Shown here: positions 8,668 to 17,096 of the stretch, piece after piece
Layout of the letters: the number at the start of each line of letters is the position of its first letter
How positions within the stretch are numbered: the first letter of the stretch is position 1
From: Aquibacillus rhizosphaerae
GTDB taxonomy: Bacteria; Bacillota; Bacilli; Bacillales; Amphibacillaceae
Length of the DNA: 64,000 bases
NCBI RefSeq assembly: GCF_030282825.1
Contig: NZ_JASTZU010000063.1
Coordinates: 124,001-188,000 of the forward strand
Direction of reading: 5' to 3'
Translations under genes and position numbers: made by a program
Notes under the pieces: model-generated
What the model was told of the DNA's origin: nothing
Database searches by the model: none
The model's input: the letters and a program-made list of their open reading frames with translations, nothing else

Positions 8668-9164
8668 AGCGAATCCTTTTTTATTTAACCATCGGCTTAC
8701 AATGTTTATTTTTAATTGGTTTAGCTGTATCGTTCTATCTTATTGATTATTTTGGGGAGACGATAAAGCTCGAAACGTTGCCAGTAGATCCTCAAGATAT
8801 TTTTTATGGAGATTACGTAACGTTACGCTATCAAATTGAAGAAATACCGGACGCAAAATGGGATGCTGAAAAGGATCCAGAATATGGAGAGACTATTTAT
8901 GTGCTACTAGAAAAAGGGACAGAGAGTAACTATCAAGTAGCCAAGGCATCTTCAGAAAAGATGGGTACGACGAACGAACAAGTAATAATGAAAGCTAAAG
9001 TTGACTATTATGACTCCACGACAAAAGTACATTATGTTGATTATGGACTTGGTCGCTATTATATAGAGGATAATACAGGTGGGAAGTTTGAACAAAGTGG
9101 ACAGATGAGTGTGACTGTCGCCATAGCGCCATGGGGTCAGAAAAAAATTGTTGGTATTGAATAA
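8664..9164 (+). CDS. GDYXXLXY domain protein
   Basis: This 166-residue protein has one N-terminal membrane anchor (residues about 6-27) and an extracytoplasmic domain holding the family motif GDYVTLRY near residue 50. A second conserved stretch, GLGRYYIEDN, lies near residue 127. These proteins accompany DUF2157/DUF4401 membrane proteins, and the overlap with the upstream gene fits this. The function is unknown. A GC-rich hairpin (9176-9198) follows but lacks a strong T tract, so termination there is uncertain. Confidence 0.88.
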   Translation: MKRILFYLTIGLQCLFLIGLAVSFYLIDYFGETIKLETLPVDPQDIFYGDYVTLRYQIEEIPDAKWDAEKDPEYGETIYVLLEKGTESNYQVAKASSEKMGTTNEQVIMKAKVDYYDSTTKVHYVDYGLGRYYIEDNTGGKFEQSGQMSVTVAIAPWGQKKIVGIE

Positions 9165-9277
9165 CAACTAAAAACCCCGCTCATAACCAAGGAGCGGGTA
9201 TTCTAAGCTTTAATATATGAAATTAACATTAAAAAATGATATGATATGCTTGACCTTTAATTAGGAGGAGATAATTT

Positions 9278-9643
9278 ATGGTACACTTACATATTACGGC
9301 ATGGGTTTTAGCGTTAATCTTATTTTTTGTAGCGAGAATGTTTTATAAAAAAGGGAATAAAGCAGGTAAAATTCTTCATATGATTCTAAGGTTAGATTAT
9401 TTGTTGATTCTATACTCAGGCGGCTCTTTATTTACGGAGTATCTTGGTACTAGTTTTATACCTGAAGTAATTGTAAAAAGTTTAGCAGGTATTTGGGTAA
9501 TTGCTTCATTAGAAATGATATTAGTTAAAATGACAAAAGACAAACCAACAAAAAGCTTTTGGATTCAACTGGCAATATCTTTAGTTCTAGTATTAGTATT
9601 AGGATTTGGGCGATTACCAGGTGGACTGTTACCAATGAGCTAA
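9278..9643 (+). CDS. yisL: YisL family (UPF0344) membrane protein
   Basis: The 121-residue protein starts MVHLHITAWVLALILFFVA and has four predicted membrane helices, with LHMILRLDYLLILYSGG between the first and second, as in B. subtilis YisL. An AGGAGGAG site precedes the ATG. Its place between gerP and an asnO-like gene matches B. subtilis gene order. The function is unknown. Confidence 0.88.
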   Translation: MVHLHITAWVLALILFFVARMFYKKGNKAGKILHMILRLDYLLILYSGGSLFTEYLGTSFIPEVIVKSLAGIWVIASLEMILVKMTKDKPTKSFWIQLAISLVLVLVLGFGRLPGGLLPMS

Positions 9644-9654
9644 TGAACAAAGTA

Positions 9655-9690
9655 AACCCTCTAACAAAAAATGTTAGAGGGTTATTTTTA
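9655..9690 (+). terminator. Rho-independent terminator after yisL
   Basis: AACCCTCTAACA pairs with its complement TGTTAGAGGGTT around a short A-rich loop and is followed by a T tract. Confidence 0.85.
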
Positions 9691-9824
9691 TAAAAGTTAT
9701 TTTGTTTTTTAAACTGCGTAGTCAACGTAACTACATTGTTACGCTGAAAGTAGAGCTAGCTAGGTCACCACCAACCTAATAAAGTATTGTAAGAAACGAG
9801 ATAAAAGTTATAGATTGTTAGTTT

Positions 9825-9941
9825 AATCAATTTTATAATACCAATATTGTCGTCACTTACAACAATATATAGTTGGATAAAACCATTTCCAAACTATATA
9901 TTGTCTTAGATGACTGAATAAGGTAATTATGAAATTGACTC
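9825..9941. repeat. Dispersed palindromic element, copy 1 (about 117 bp)
   Basis: The outer ends (AATCAATTTTATAATACC and the complement-like GGTAATTATGAAATTGACT) form an inverted repeat. The centre, ACAATATATAGTTGGA and TCCAAACTATATATTGT, forms a second strong stem. Related copies lie at 49593-49673 and 56748-56863. This copy fills much of the gene-free region 9644-10059. The remainder of that region holds the yisL terminator and AT-rich leader sequence in which I see no further gene. Confidence 0.8.
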
Positions 9942-10059
9942 CGTTAGCAATATATAATTTTTTAGAAAACAATATCATATCATTGCTTTCACACTCTAGG
10001 CACTTTTGTCATATATATGTACAGTGACGAACAAGTTAGGAAAGGGTGTTGATTATAAT

Positions 10060-11907
10060 ATGTGTGGTATTACAGGTTGGATTGATTTTAAGCGAGATTT
10101 ATCTCAGGAAATAGATAACGTAAGGAAAATGGCAAATGCAATTCAACATCGAGGGCCGGATCAGCATAATGAATGGATTTCTGATCATGTGGCCTTTGGA
10201 CATCAACGCCTTATCGTTGTCGATCCAGATGGTGGAAAGCAACCAATGGAGTGTAAAAAAAACGACTCAAACTATGTTCTCGTTTATAATGGCGAGCTAT
10301 ACAATACAGAAGACATTAGAAAATCACTACTTAATAAGGGTTGGATATTTAATTCCCATTCGGATACGGAAGTGTTATTAAAAAGCTATATCGAATGGGG
10401 AGGAGCGTGTGTTGATAAATTGAATGGTATTTTTGCCTTTAGTATATGGGATGCTAAGAATGAACAATTATTTTTAGCAAGGGATCGCTTAGGTGTGAAG
10501 CCTTTATTTTATACAGAAAAAGATGGTGGACTTCTTTTTGCATCGGAGCTAAAGGGGTTAATCGCACATGATGAAATTGAGCCGATATTAGATCAAGAAG
10601 GCCTTAGTGAAATTCTAGCTTTAGGGCCATCACGTACACCGGGTCATGGTGTGTTTAAAGGTGTTAATGAATTGCGTGCAGGTCATATTGGTATTTTTGA
10701 TAAGAATGGTTTCCGTACAAAACGATATTGGAATGTTACGAGTACAGCACATACGGATGATGTCGAAGAAACAGCTGATACCATCCGATATCTATTAACG
10801 GATGCTGTTGAACGTCAATTAATATCTGATGTCCCTTTAGGTACTTTTTTATCAGGAGGAGTAGATTCAAGTGCGATTACTGCTATCGCATCGAATTATT
10901 TAAAGAGACATAAAAAGGATCAACTGAAAACATTTTCGATTGATTATGAGGACAACGATAAGTACTTTGAAAAAAGTGATTTCCAACCGAATAGTGATCA
11001 GGATTTTATTGGAACTGTCGTAGAAGCGCATAATACCGAACACCATAATTTTGTAATTGATAATAAAAAGTTAGCTGATATGCTGAAAGAGGCTGTAGAA
11101 CTACGAGATCTACCTGGGATGGCAGATGTCGATTCTTCCTTGCTGTGGTTTTGTAGACAAACAAAAGAGGAAGTAACAGTAGCCTTGTCTGGAGAGTGTG
11201 CGGATGAAATTTTTGGAGGATACCCTTGGTTTTACCGAGAAGAAGATTTAAAACGGGAAGGATTCCCTTGGATTCGTTCAGCTGATGTGAGAAAATCATT
11301 ATTAAATGATGAATGGCAAAAAAAATTAAATTTACGAGATTATATGCTCAAAAGATATCAAGAAACAATTGATGAAACTCCTGAATTTGAAGGGGATAGT
11401 GAGATGGAAAGACATCGTAGGAAAATGTTTTATTTGAATATGCATTGGTTTATGCCAACATTATTAGATCGAAAAGATCGTATGAGTATGGGTGCTAGCT
11501 TTGAAGCGCGCGTGCCGTTCAGTGATCACCGACTTGTTGAATATGTGTGGAATGTTCCATGGGAGATGAAAACATATAAAGGCAGAGAAAAAGGTATTCT
11601 AAGAAAAGCGTTAGAAGGGTTATTACCTGATGAAATTTTATATAGAAAGAAAAGCCCCTATCCAAAGACGCATAATCCTGAATATAAAAATGCTGTAATT
11701 GAATGGGTAAATGAAATCTTAGATGATCCAAGAGCGCGTCTTTTTGAAATTTTTGATAAAGACGCAGTTCGCAAGTTAGTCGAAACAGAAGGAAAAGAAA
11801 TAGAAGCACCATGGTTTGGTCAATTAATGACAGGACCACAATTACTTGCTCATTTAGGTCAAATCGATCATTGGCTCAGAAAATATGATATTATAATTGA
11901 ACATTAA
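10060..11907 (+). CDS. asnO: Glutamine-hydrolysing asparagine synthetase (AsnO/AsnB type)
   Basis: The enzyme makes asparagine from aspartate, ATP and glutamine. The ATG at 10060 is required because the next codon is the catalytic Cys2 of the class II glutaminase domain (MCGITGW); a longer frame from 10006 would bury it. RGPDQHNEW, YNGELYN and SDTEVLL mark the glutaminase half. SGGVDSSA is the ATP pyrophosphatase loop of the synthetase half, and FGGYPWFYREED follows. The 615-residue length and the position after yisL suit the sporulation-linked AsnO of B. subtilis rather than AsnB or AsnH, but paralogue assignment is an inference. AAAGGGTG is the ribosome-binding site. Confidence 0.9.
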   Translation: MCGITGWIDFKRDLSQEIDNVRKMANAIQHRGPDQHNEWISDHVAFGHQRLIVVDPDGGKQPMECKKNDSNYVLVYNGELYNTEDIRKSLLNKGWIFNSHSDTEVLLKSYIEWGGACVDKLNGIFAFSIWDAKNEQLFLARDRLGVKPLFYTEKDGGLLFASELKGLIAHDEIEPILDQEGLSEILALGPSRTPGHGVFKGVNELRAGHIGIFDKNGFRTKRYWNVTSTAHTDDVEETADTIRYLLTDAVERQLISDVPLGTFLSGGVDSSAITAIASNYLKRHKKDQLKTFSIDYEDNDKYFEKSDFQPNSDQDFIGTVVEAHNTEHHNFVIDNKKLADMLKEAVELRDLPGMADVDSSLLWFCRQTKEEVTVALSGECADEIFGGYPWFYREEDLKREGFPWIRSADVRKSLLNDEWQKKLNLRDYMLKRYQETIDETPEFEGDSEMERHRRKMFYLNMHWFMPTLLDRKDRMSMGASFEARVPFSDHRLVEYVWNVPWEMKTYKGREKGILRKALEGLLPDEILYRKKSPYPKTHNPEYKNAVIEWVNEILDDPRARLFEIFDKDAVRKLVETEGKEIEAPWFGQLMTGPQLLAHLGQIDHWLRKYDIIIEH

Positions 11908-11913
11908 CTTTTT

Positions 11914-11950
11914 AGCGTGTGATTTTCTAGTGAAAATCACACGCTTTTAA
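11914..11950 (+). terminator. Rho-independent terminator after asnO
   Basis: AGCGTGTGATTTT pairs with AAAATCACACGCT around a short loop and is followed by TTTT. Confidence 0.85.
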
Positions 11951-12020
11951 TGGTAAGCTTTTATTAAGTTAATAATAGAAACGAAGCTCATATTAAAGGT
12001 ATTCTTTTTGGAGGATTAAA

Positions 12021-13484
12021 ATGAAAAAAAATATAACGTTGATTTTAAGTTTATTGGTATTTTTAGGACTTACCACAAGTGTGTATGCAGATGAGGATAG
12101 TAATTGGAAGGATGAAACAGTTTATTACATATTAGTTGATCGATTTGTTAACGGAGATTCGGAAAACGACTATAACATAGATATTAATGATGCGAGTTCT
12201 TTTCATGGTGGAGATATCCAAGGGATTATAAATAGATTGGATTATATCAAGGAACTTGGATTTACTACCATTAATTTAAGTCCAATCATGAGTAATGACC
12301 CAAAAGGTTACCACGGATTTTTAATTGATGATTTTCAGAAAATAAATGAACAGTTTGGAACGATGGAGGATGTGCGTGAGTTAGTGCGTCAGGCACGTGA
12401 TCGAGATCTGAAGGTGATCTTAGATTTCGTCGTTACGCATGTTAGTGAAGAGCATAGCTGGCTAACTTCGAATCCAACTTGGATAGAGGATAATAAAGAC
12501 TTAATCTGGGGTGATGCTTTACCAACTCCAGCATTGGACAAACCGGTGGTAAGTGATTACTTTATGGAGTCAGCTTCTTATTGGATTAATCAAACAGATG
12601 TAGATGGATACCGGTTGTATATTGATTCATCAACACCAAATCAATTTATCAGTGATTTTGCTACATACATCAAATCACAAGATTCTAATTTAATTGTGTT
12701 CACGGACACAAGTGATCAGATGGTGATTGATCATGCAGTAGCTTCTAACGAAATGGTTATAAATCATGAGGTAAGTCAAGTGATGTCAACAGTTTTCAGT
12801 AAGTCAGGTAATTCACTAGAACCTTTAGTTGAGTTCTGGGACGGCCAAAATAATCAGCGGGGTTTGTATATGGATAGTCTTGTGACTCCGAGGTTTACAA
12901 GGGAAGCCGTTAAGCAAGGTGAAAATCCTTTGACTAGATGGAAGTTAGCTTTAACTTATCTTTATACGATTCCTGGAACACCAATTATTTACCAAGGTTC
13001 AGAAACTACGATGGACAATGGAATGGACGCGCCTGACCATCGGATGGCACAGCTTAATAGTGGCGATGAAGAATTGAAAAACTACATGGAACAGTTGGCA
13101 GCTATCCGTAAACAATTTCCTGCCATAACAAAAGGAGATATAGAGTTAGTTGAAAATAACGATGGAATGACTATGTTTAAGCGAACTTTTGAAGGTGAGA
13201 CCATTTATGTTGCAATAAATAATGATACAGAAACAAAAACGATAACACTAAGTGATGTTCCGGAAGGCATGCAACTTACAGGTCTACTGCAGGATAATAT
13301 TGTTAGAAAACAACAGGATGGGGTATTCAAAATAGCGCTGGAGCGAGAAACTGCTGATATATTTATGATAGAAGAAGATACAGGTATTAATTGGCTATTC
13401 GTTTCCTTTGTTGTACTAGTGTTGGGTGGATTTGTCACTAGTGTAGTGATTCTAAGTAGAAAGTCCAAAAAGCAAGAAAAATAA
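12021..13484 (+). CDS. Surface-anchored alpha-amylase homologue lacking catalytic residues (GH13 pseudoenzyme)
   Basis: The 487-residue product has a signal peptide (residues 1-23, cut near VYADE), a GH13 TIM-barrel fold (WKDETVYYILVDRFVNGD, SFHGGDIQGI, QFGTMEDV) and a C-terminal membrane helix followed by RKSKKQEK. The protein should therefore face outward on the membrane. The fold is well preserved but the catalytic machinery is not. The region II nucleophile position reads GYRLY with Tyr200, and the region III acid/base site reads FTD with Asp229. The region IV NHD triplet is replaced by SLV (286-288), and region I has Thr139 where Asn is usual. It probably binds rather than cleaves glucans. 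The frame is intact with a GGAGG site. Confidence 0.8.
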   Translation: MKKNITLILSLLVFLGLTTSVYADEDSNWKDETVYYILVDRFVNGDSENDYNIDINDASSFHGGDIQGIINRLDYIKELGFTTINLSPIMSNDPKGYHGFLIDDFQKINEQFGTMEDVRELVRQARDRDLKVILDFVVTHVSEEHSWLTSNPTWIEDNKDLIWGDALPTPALDKPVVSDYFMESASYWINQTDVDGYRLYIDSSTPNQFISDFATYIKSQDSNLIVFTDTSDQMVIDHAVASNEMVINHEVSQVMSTVFSKSGNSLEPLVEFWDGQNNQRGLYMDSLVTPRFTREAVKQGENPLTRWKLALTYLYTIPGTPIIYQGSETTMDNGMDAPDHRMAQLNSGDEELKNYMEQLAAIRKQFPAITKGDIELVENNDGMTMFKRTFEGETIYVAINNDTETKTITLSDVPEGMQLTGLLQDNIVRKQQDGVFKIALERETADIFMIEEDTGINWLFVSFVVLVLGGFVTSVVILSRKSKKQEK

Positions 13485-13541
13485 TTGTTAGACAAGAAGC
13501 TATACAATCAGTATTGTTGCTTTTGAGAAGGGGTGGGTAGT

Positions 13542-15608
13542 TTGGATTTTCCTTTAAGTGATCCGGTTCTTATTTTTGGATTGACAGTTATTATTTTTCT
13601 TGTTTTTCCACTAATGATGAAAAAATTCCGTTTGCCAGCAATCATTGGACCGATTATTGCGGGAATTATTGTAGGTCCAAATGGATTACACATATTACAA
13701 CGTGGAAGTACGATTGAATTGTTAGGAACAGTAGGGTTACTATTTATTATTTTTATTGCTGGTCTGGAACTAGATATGGAAGGTTTTAAAAAGTACCGCA
13801 ATCGAAGTCTTTTATTTGGCCTACTATCGTTTAACATCCCATTGGTTATTGGTACTGTAATCGGTTTAAGTTTAGGCTTTAGTTGGGCTGCCTCTATTTT
13901 GATTGGTTCAATTATTGGTTCGCATACTTTATTAGGCTATCCTATAGCTAGTAGGTTAGGCGTTTCAAAAAATAAGGCAGTCACGACTGCTATTGGAGGA
14001 ACACTTGTTACCGATACCCTGGCTATGTTGGTTCTAGCTGTCATAACAGGTACTTCTGAAGGGGAAGTGAATTTTAGTTTTTGGTTAAAATTAATTGTAT
14101 CAACACTAATTTTTACAATTGTAATATTATTCGGAACTCCATTATTGTCTAAATGGTTCTTTAAAAATTCAAATAACGATGGCACCTTTGAATTTAATTA
14201 TGTCCTAGTAATTTTGTTTACCTCAGGAGCTTTAGCTCTTTTTGCTGGACTGCAACCAATTATTGGAGCCTTTTTGGCGGGGTTATCCTTGAACCGGTAT
14301 ATAATTGACCATGGTCCTTTAATGAACAGGCTAAGGTTTTCTGCAAATGCTCTATTCATTCCATTTTTCCTTTTATCTGTAGGTATGCTGATGGATTTAA
14401 GAGTGCTTATTTCCAATCCAAGTGCATGGATAGTTACCTTGTTAATTTTAATTTCAGTTGTTTTTGGAAAAGCATTTTCAGGTTGGATTACAAGTAAAAT
14501 ATATAATTATTCAAGTACAGAAAATAAGCTTGTTTTTGGACTTTCCATTTCGCAAGCTGCTGCTACGTTAGCGTCCACATTAGTAGGTTATGAGATTGGT
14601 TTGTTAAATCAGGAAACAGTTAATGCTGTAATTGTAATGATACTAGTAACTTGTGTTCTGGGTCCATATTTCACGGAAAAGTACGCTAGGAAACTTGCTG
14701 TACAAGGAAACCTTGAGTCTAAAAAAGTTGAAAAAAAACCGGAGCGGATTCTTATTCCATTAGCAAATCCAAATACAATGGAGTCATTATTGGATCTTGG
14801 ATTTATAATTAGAAAAGCAAAGGGAACCGAAGAACCCATATATCCTCTTACAGTTGTTCCAAAAGCAATAAAAAAGGCTGATAGACAAGTTGCTGAAGCG
14901 GAGAAAATGTTGGGGCATACGGTTATGTATGCATCTGGAGCTGAAGTCCCAATTCGCTTGTTAACACGCGTCGATGAAAATATTGGTAGAGGACTAGAAA
15001 GAGCTGTAATAGAAGAAAGAATAACAACTACAATCGTTGGTTGGAATGGGAAGAAATCAGTTAGTCAAAAACTATTTGGTGGTATAATAGATAATTTTTT
15101 AGACCATACAAATCAGCGAATTATAGTCGCGAAATTAGTTAATCCATTAAACACAACGGATCGCATTATATTAGTTCTTCCAAAATATATAATTAGCAAG
15201 CCGGGATTTCATAATGCATTAGCTATCATTAAAGGGATTGCTATTCAATTAAGTGCTAGTATTCATTGTGTAATTATAAAAAATTCAATAGAAGAATATA
15301 GAGATGTTTACGAGAAAGTAAAACCTTCCGTTAAAACAGACTTTTTTCAGATAAACACAATTGACTCTTTATTTTCTGATTATATGGGTAAGGTTAGGAA
15401 AGATGATTTAATTATAATAATGAGTGCTAGGAAAGGTACAATTGCTTGGAAACCAGAATTAGAAGTTCTACCTGGTAAGCTAACTGAATTAACATCAAGT
15501 AGTTACTTGGTCTTTTATCCCTCCGAAAGTGATGAGATTGATGTCCGGGGTACAAGGGGAACTGAATTACCTAAAGAAGTATTATTCAAGAAAGACTATA
15601 ACGATTAA
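13542..15608 (+). CDS. CPA2-family cation:proton antiporter with C-terminal UspA-like region
   Basis: About twelve membrane helices (residues 5-385) carry Na+/H+ exchanger features, including RLPAIIGPIIAGIIVGP near the start and FIAGLELDMEGF. A cytoplasmic tail of roughly 290 residues follows, with universal-stress-protein-like segments (TRVDENIGRGLERAVIEERITTTIVGWNG). Such proteins exchange Na+ or K+ for protons. No RCK/TrkA-N domain is seen, so it is not a standard KefB/C. The TTG at 13542 is preferred because AAGGGGTGG lies just upstream; a GTG at 13533 would sit inside that site. The exported cation cannot be told from sequence. Confidence 0.82.
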   Translation: MDFPLSDPVLIFGLTVIIFLVFPLMMKKFRLPAIIGPIIAGIIVGPNGLHILQRGSTIELLGTVGLLFIIFIAGLELDMEGFKKYRNRSLLFGLLSFNIPLVIGTVIGLSLGFSWAASILIGSIIGSHTLLGYPIASRLGVSKNKAVTTAIGGTLVTDTLAMLVLAVITGTSEGEVNFSFWLKLIVSTLIFTIVILFGTPLLSKWFFKNSNNDGTFEFNYVLVILFTSGALALFAGLQPIIGAFLAGLSLNRYIIDHGPLMNRLRFSANALFIPFFLLSVGMLMDLRVLISNPSAWIVTLLILISVVFGKAFSGWITSKIYNYSSTENKLVFGLSISQAAATLASTLVGYEIGLLNQETVNAVIVMILVTCVLGPYFTEKYARKLAVQGNLESKKVEKKPERILIPLANPNTMESLLDLGFIIRKAKGTEEPIYPLTVVPKAIKKADRQVAEAEKMLGHTVMYASGAEVPIRLLTRVDENIGRGLERAVIEERITTTIVGWNGKKSVSQKLFGGIIDNFLDHTNQRIIVAKLVNPLNTTDRIILVLPKYIISKPGFHNALAIIKGIAIQLSASIHCVIIKNSIEEYRDVYEKVKPSVKTDFFQINTIDSLFSDYMGKVRKDDLIIIMSARKGTIAWKPELEVLPGKLTELTSSSYLVFYPSESDEIDVRGTRGTELPKEVLFKKDYND

Positions 15609-15613
15609 CAGAA

Positions 15614-15655
15614 AGAAACCCATGATGTCATGTATTGACGCCATGGGTTTTCTTC
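15614..15655. terminator. Bidirectional terminator between convergent genes
   Basis: GAAACCCATG and CATGGGTTTTC pair across a loop, with T-rich sequence on both strands. It serves the antiporter gene on the plus strand and the MATE gene on the minus strand. Confidence 0.7.
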
Positions 15656-15657
15656 TA

Positions 15658-17016
15658 TTAGACTGTAGATTTTTCCTTTTTAACAAAGGCTTTTCGTATC
15701 CATACTTTGGATCTCCACCTGTGTAACATAATGATGCCACGTAACCATTCGTCAGCGATAAATCCAATCCAAACACCGATAAGTCCTAGGTCTAGTACAA
15801 TTCCAAAAAACCAAGCGAATGTTACACTTACACCCCACATCGATAAAATACCCACAAACACAGGGAATTTTACATCCCCAGTAGCTCGTAAACAATTTAT
15901 CACCACTAGATTAAAGGCTCGACCAGGCTCCAATATAATTGTAACCAGTAGAAGCAAAGCGCCTTTTTCAATTATGGTTGTATCCTCTGTAAAAATACCT
16001 AACAAAAAGTCGCTTGAAAAGTAGACTATAACAGCAGCAACAGTACTTATTATAATAGATATTTGTAGACTTTTTATACACCGTTTATAGGCTTTCTCTA
16101 CTTCACCAGCACCTATCATGTGACCAATTAGTATTTGAGAACCCTGGCCAATAGCGATTGAAAACAGAAGAATAAACATCATAATGTTTTGTACATAGAC
16201 TTTTGTTGTTAAAGCAACAGTGCCAAGCTGAGCGATAAAATACGTTATGACCATTTGGCTACCGTTATAGGAAAGCTGTTCTCCAGCTGAAGGAACTCCA
16301 ATACCTAGCAAATCTTTAACGTGTTCTTTTTTGTATTTAAAGAACGAAGTGAATGGTAATTGTTTATTACTTCTTTTTATTAAAATGAGAAGTAGGGCAA
16401 CGAAACCTAGAAATCTACTAATCATGGTTGAGTAAGCTACTCCTTCAACACCAAGAATCGGAAATCCAAAGGGGCCAAAGATAACAAAATAATTTCCCAC
16501 AACATTTACAATATTCATGGCAATCGTTACATACATCGTATCTTTGGTAAATCCATAACTTCTTAAAATAGCAGCTACGGTCATGATTAGAGCTTGAACA
16601 AAGATGAATCCACCTACAATTGCCATATATGTGTTTGCTTCTCCCATTATTTCATTTGGAAGGTCCATCATGACAAGAATATTTTCGCTGAATAGGTATA
16701 AGCCAATGCTCAAGAACAATGAAAACCACAGATTAAGACTGATAGAAGTTACAGCTATCCTCCCAGCGGTTGTTGGTTGATTAGCCCCAAGGTTTTGAGC
16801 AACAAGAATTGATGCGCCAGCTGCGACAAATCCAAACATGACGATTATAACAGAGATAATTTGATTGGCTACACCAACAGCAGCTACTGCATGATCGGAA
16901 TATTGGCTTAACATAAGTGTATCAGCATTCCCCATCAACATATGAAGCATTATTTCAATAAATATTGGCCAAGTTAATGCAAATAGAGTTAACTTTTGTT
17001 GTTTTGACTCTCCCAT
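15658..17016 (-). CDS. MATE family efflux transporter
   Basis: The 452-residue protein has twelve membrane segments in two similar halves, as in multidrug and toxic-compound extrusion exporters. Typical MATE sequences are present near the N-terminus: WPIFIEIMLHMLMGNADTLML, then AVGVANQI and ASILVAQNLGA. It would export organic cations or drugs using a Na+ or H+ gradient; the substrate is unknown. The ATG follows AGGAGGAGAA. It lies downstream of the maltodextrin enzyme genes on the same strand with about an 80-base gap, and probably is not functionally tied to them. Confidence 0.88.
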   Translation of the reverse strand: MGESKQQKLTLFALTWPIFIEIMLHMLMGNADTLMLSQYSDHAVAAVGVANQIISVIIVMFGFVAAGASILVAQNLGANQPTTAGRIAVTSISLNLWFSLFLSIGLYLFSENILVMMDLPNEIMGEANTYMAIVGGFIFVQALIMTVAAILRSYGFTKDTMYVTIAMNIVNVVGNYFVIFGPFGFPILGVEGVAYSTMISRFLGFVALLLILIKRSNKQLPFTSFFKYKKEHVKDLLGIGVPSAGEQLSYNGSQMVITYFIAQLGTVALTTKVYVQNIMMFILLFSIAIGQGSQILIGHMIGAGEVEKAYKRCIKSLQISIIISTVAAVIVYFSSDFLLGIFTEDTTIIEKGALLLLVTIILEPGRAFNLVVINCLRATGDVKFPVFVGILSMWGVSVTFAWFFGIVLDLGLIGVWIGFIADEWLRGIIMLHRWRSKVWIRKAFVKKEKSTV

Positions 17017-17096
17017 TGATGATCATTCTCCTCCTAAAGCAGACAATGAATAGAAGGAGCTATAAAATCCAACGCTTACATCCATAATCAATCATG

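Noticed and set aside
13508-13837. Minus-strand open frame over the antiporter start
   Set aside because: It is antisense to a conserved membrane-protein gene and has no initiation signal or family resemblance.
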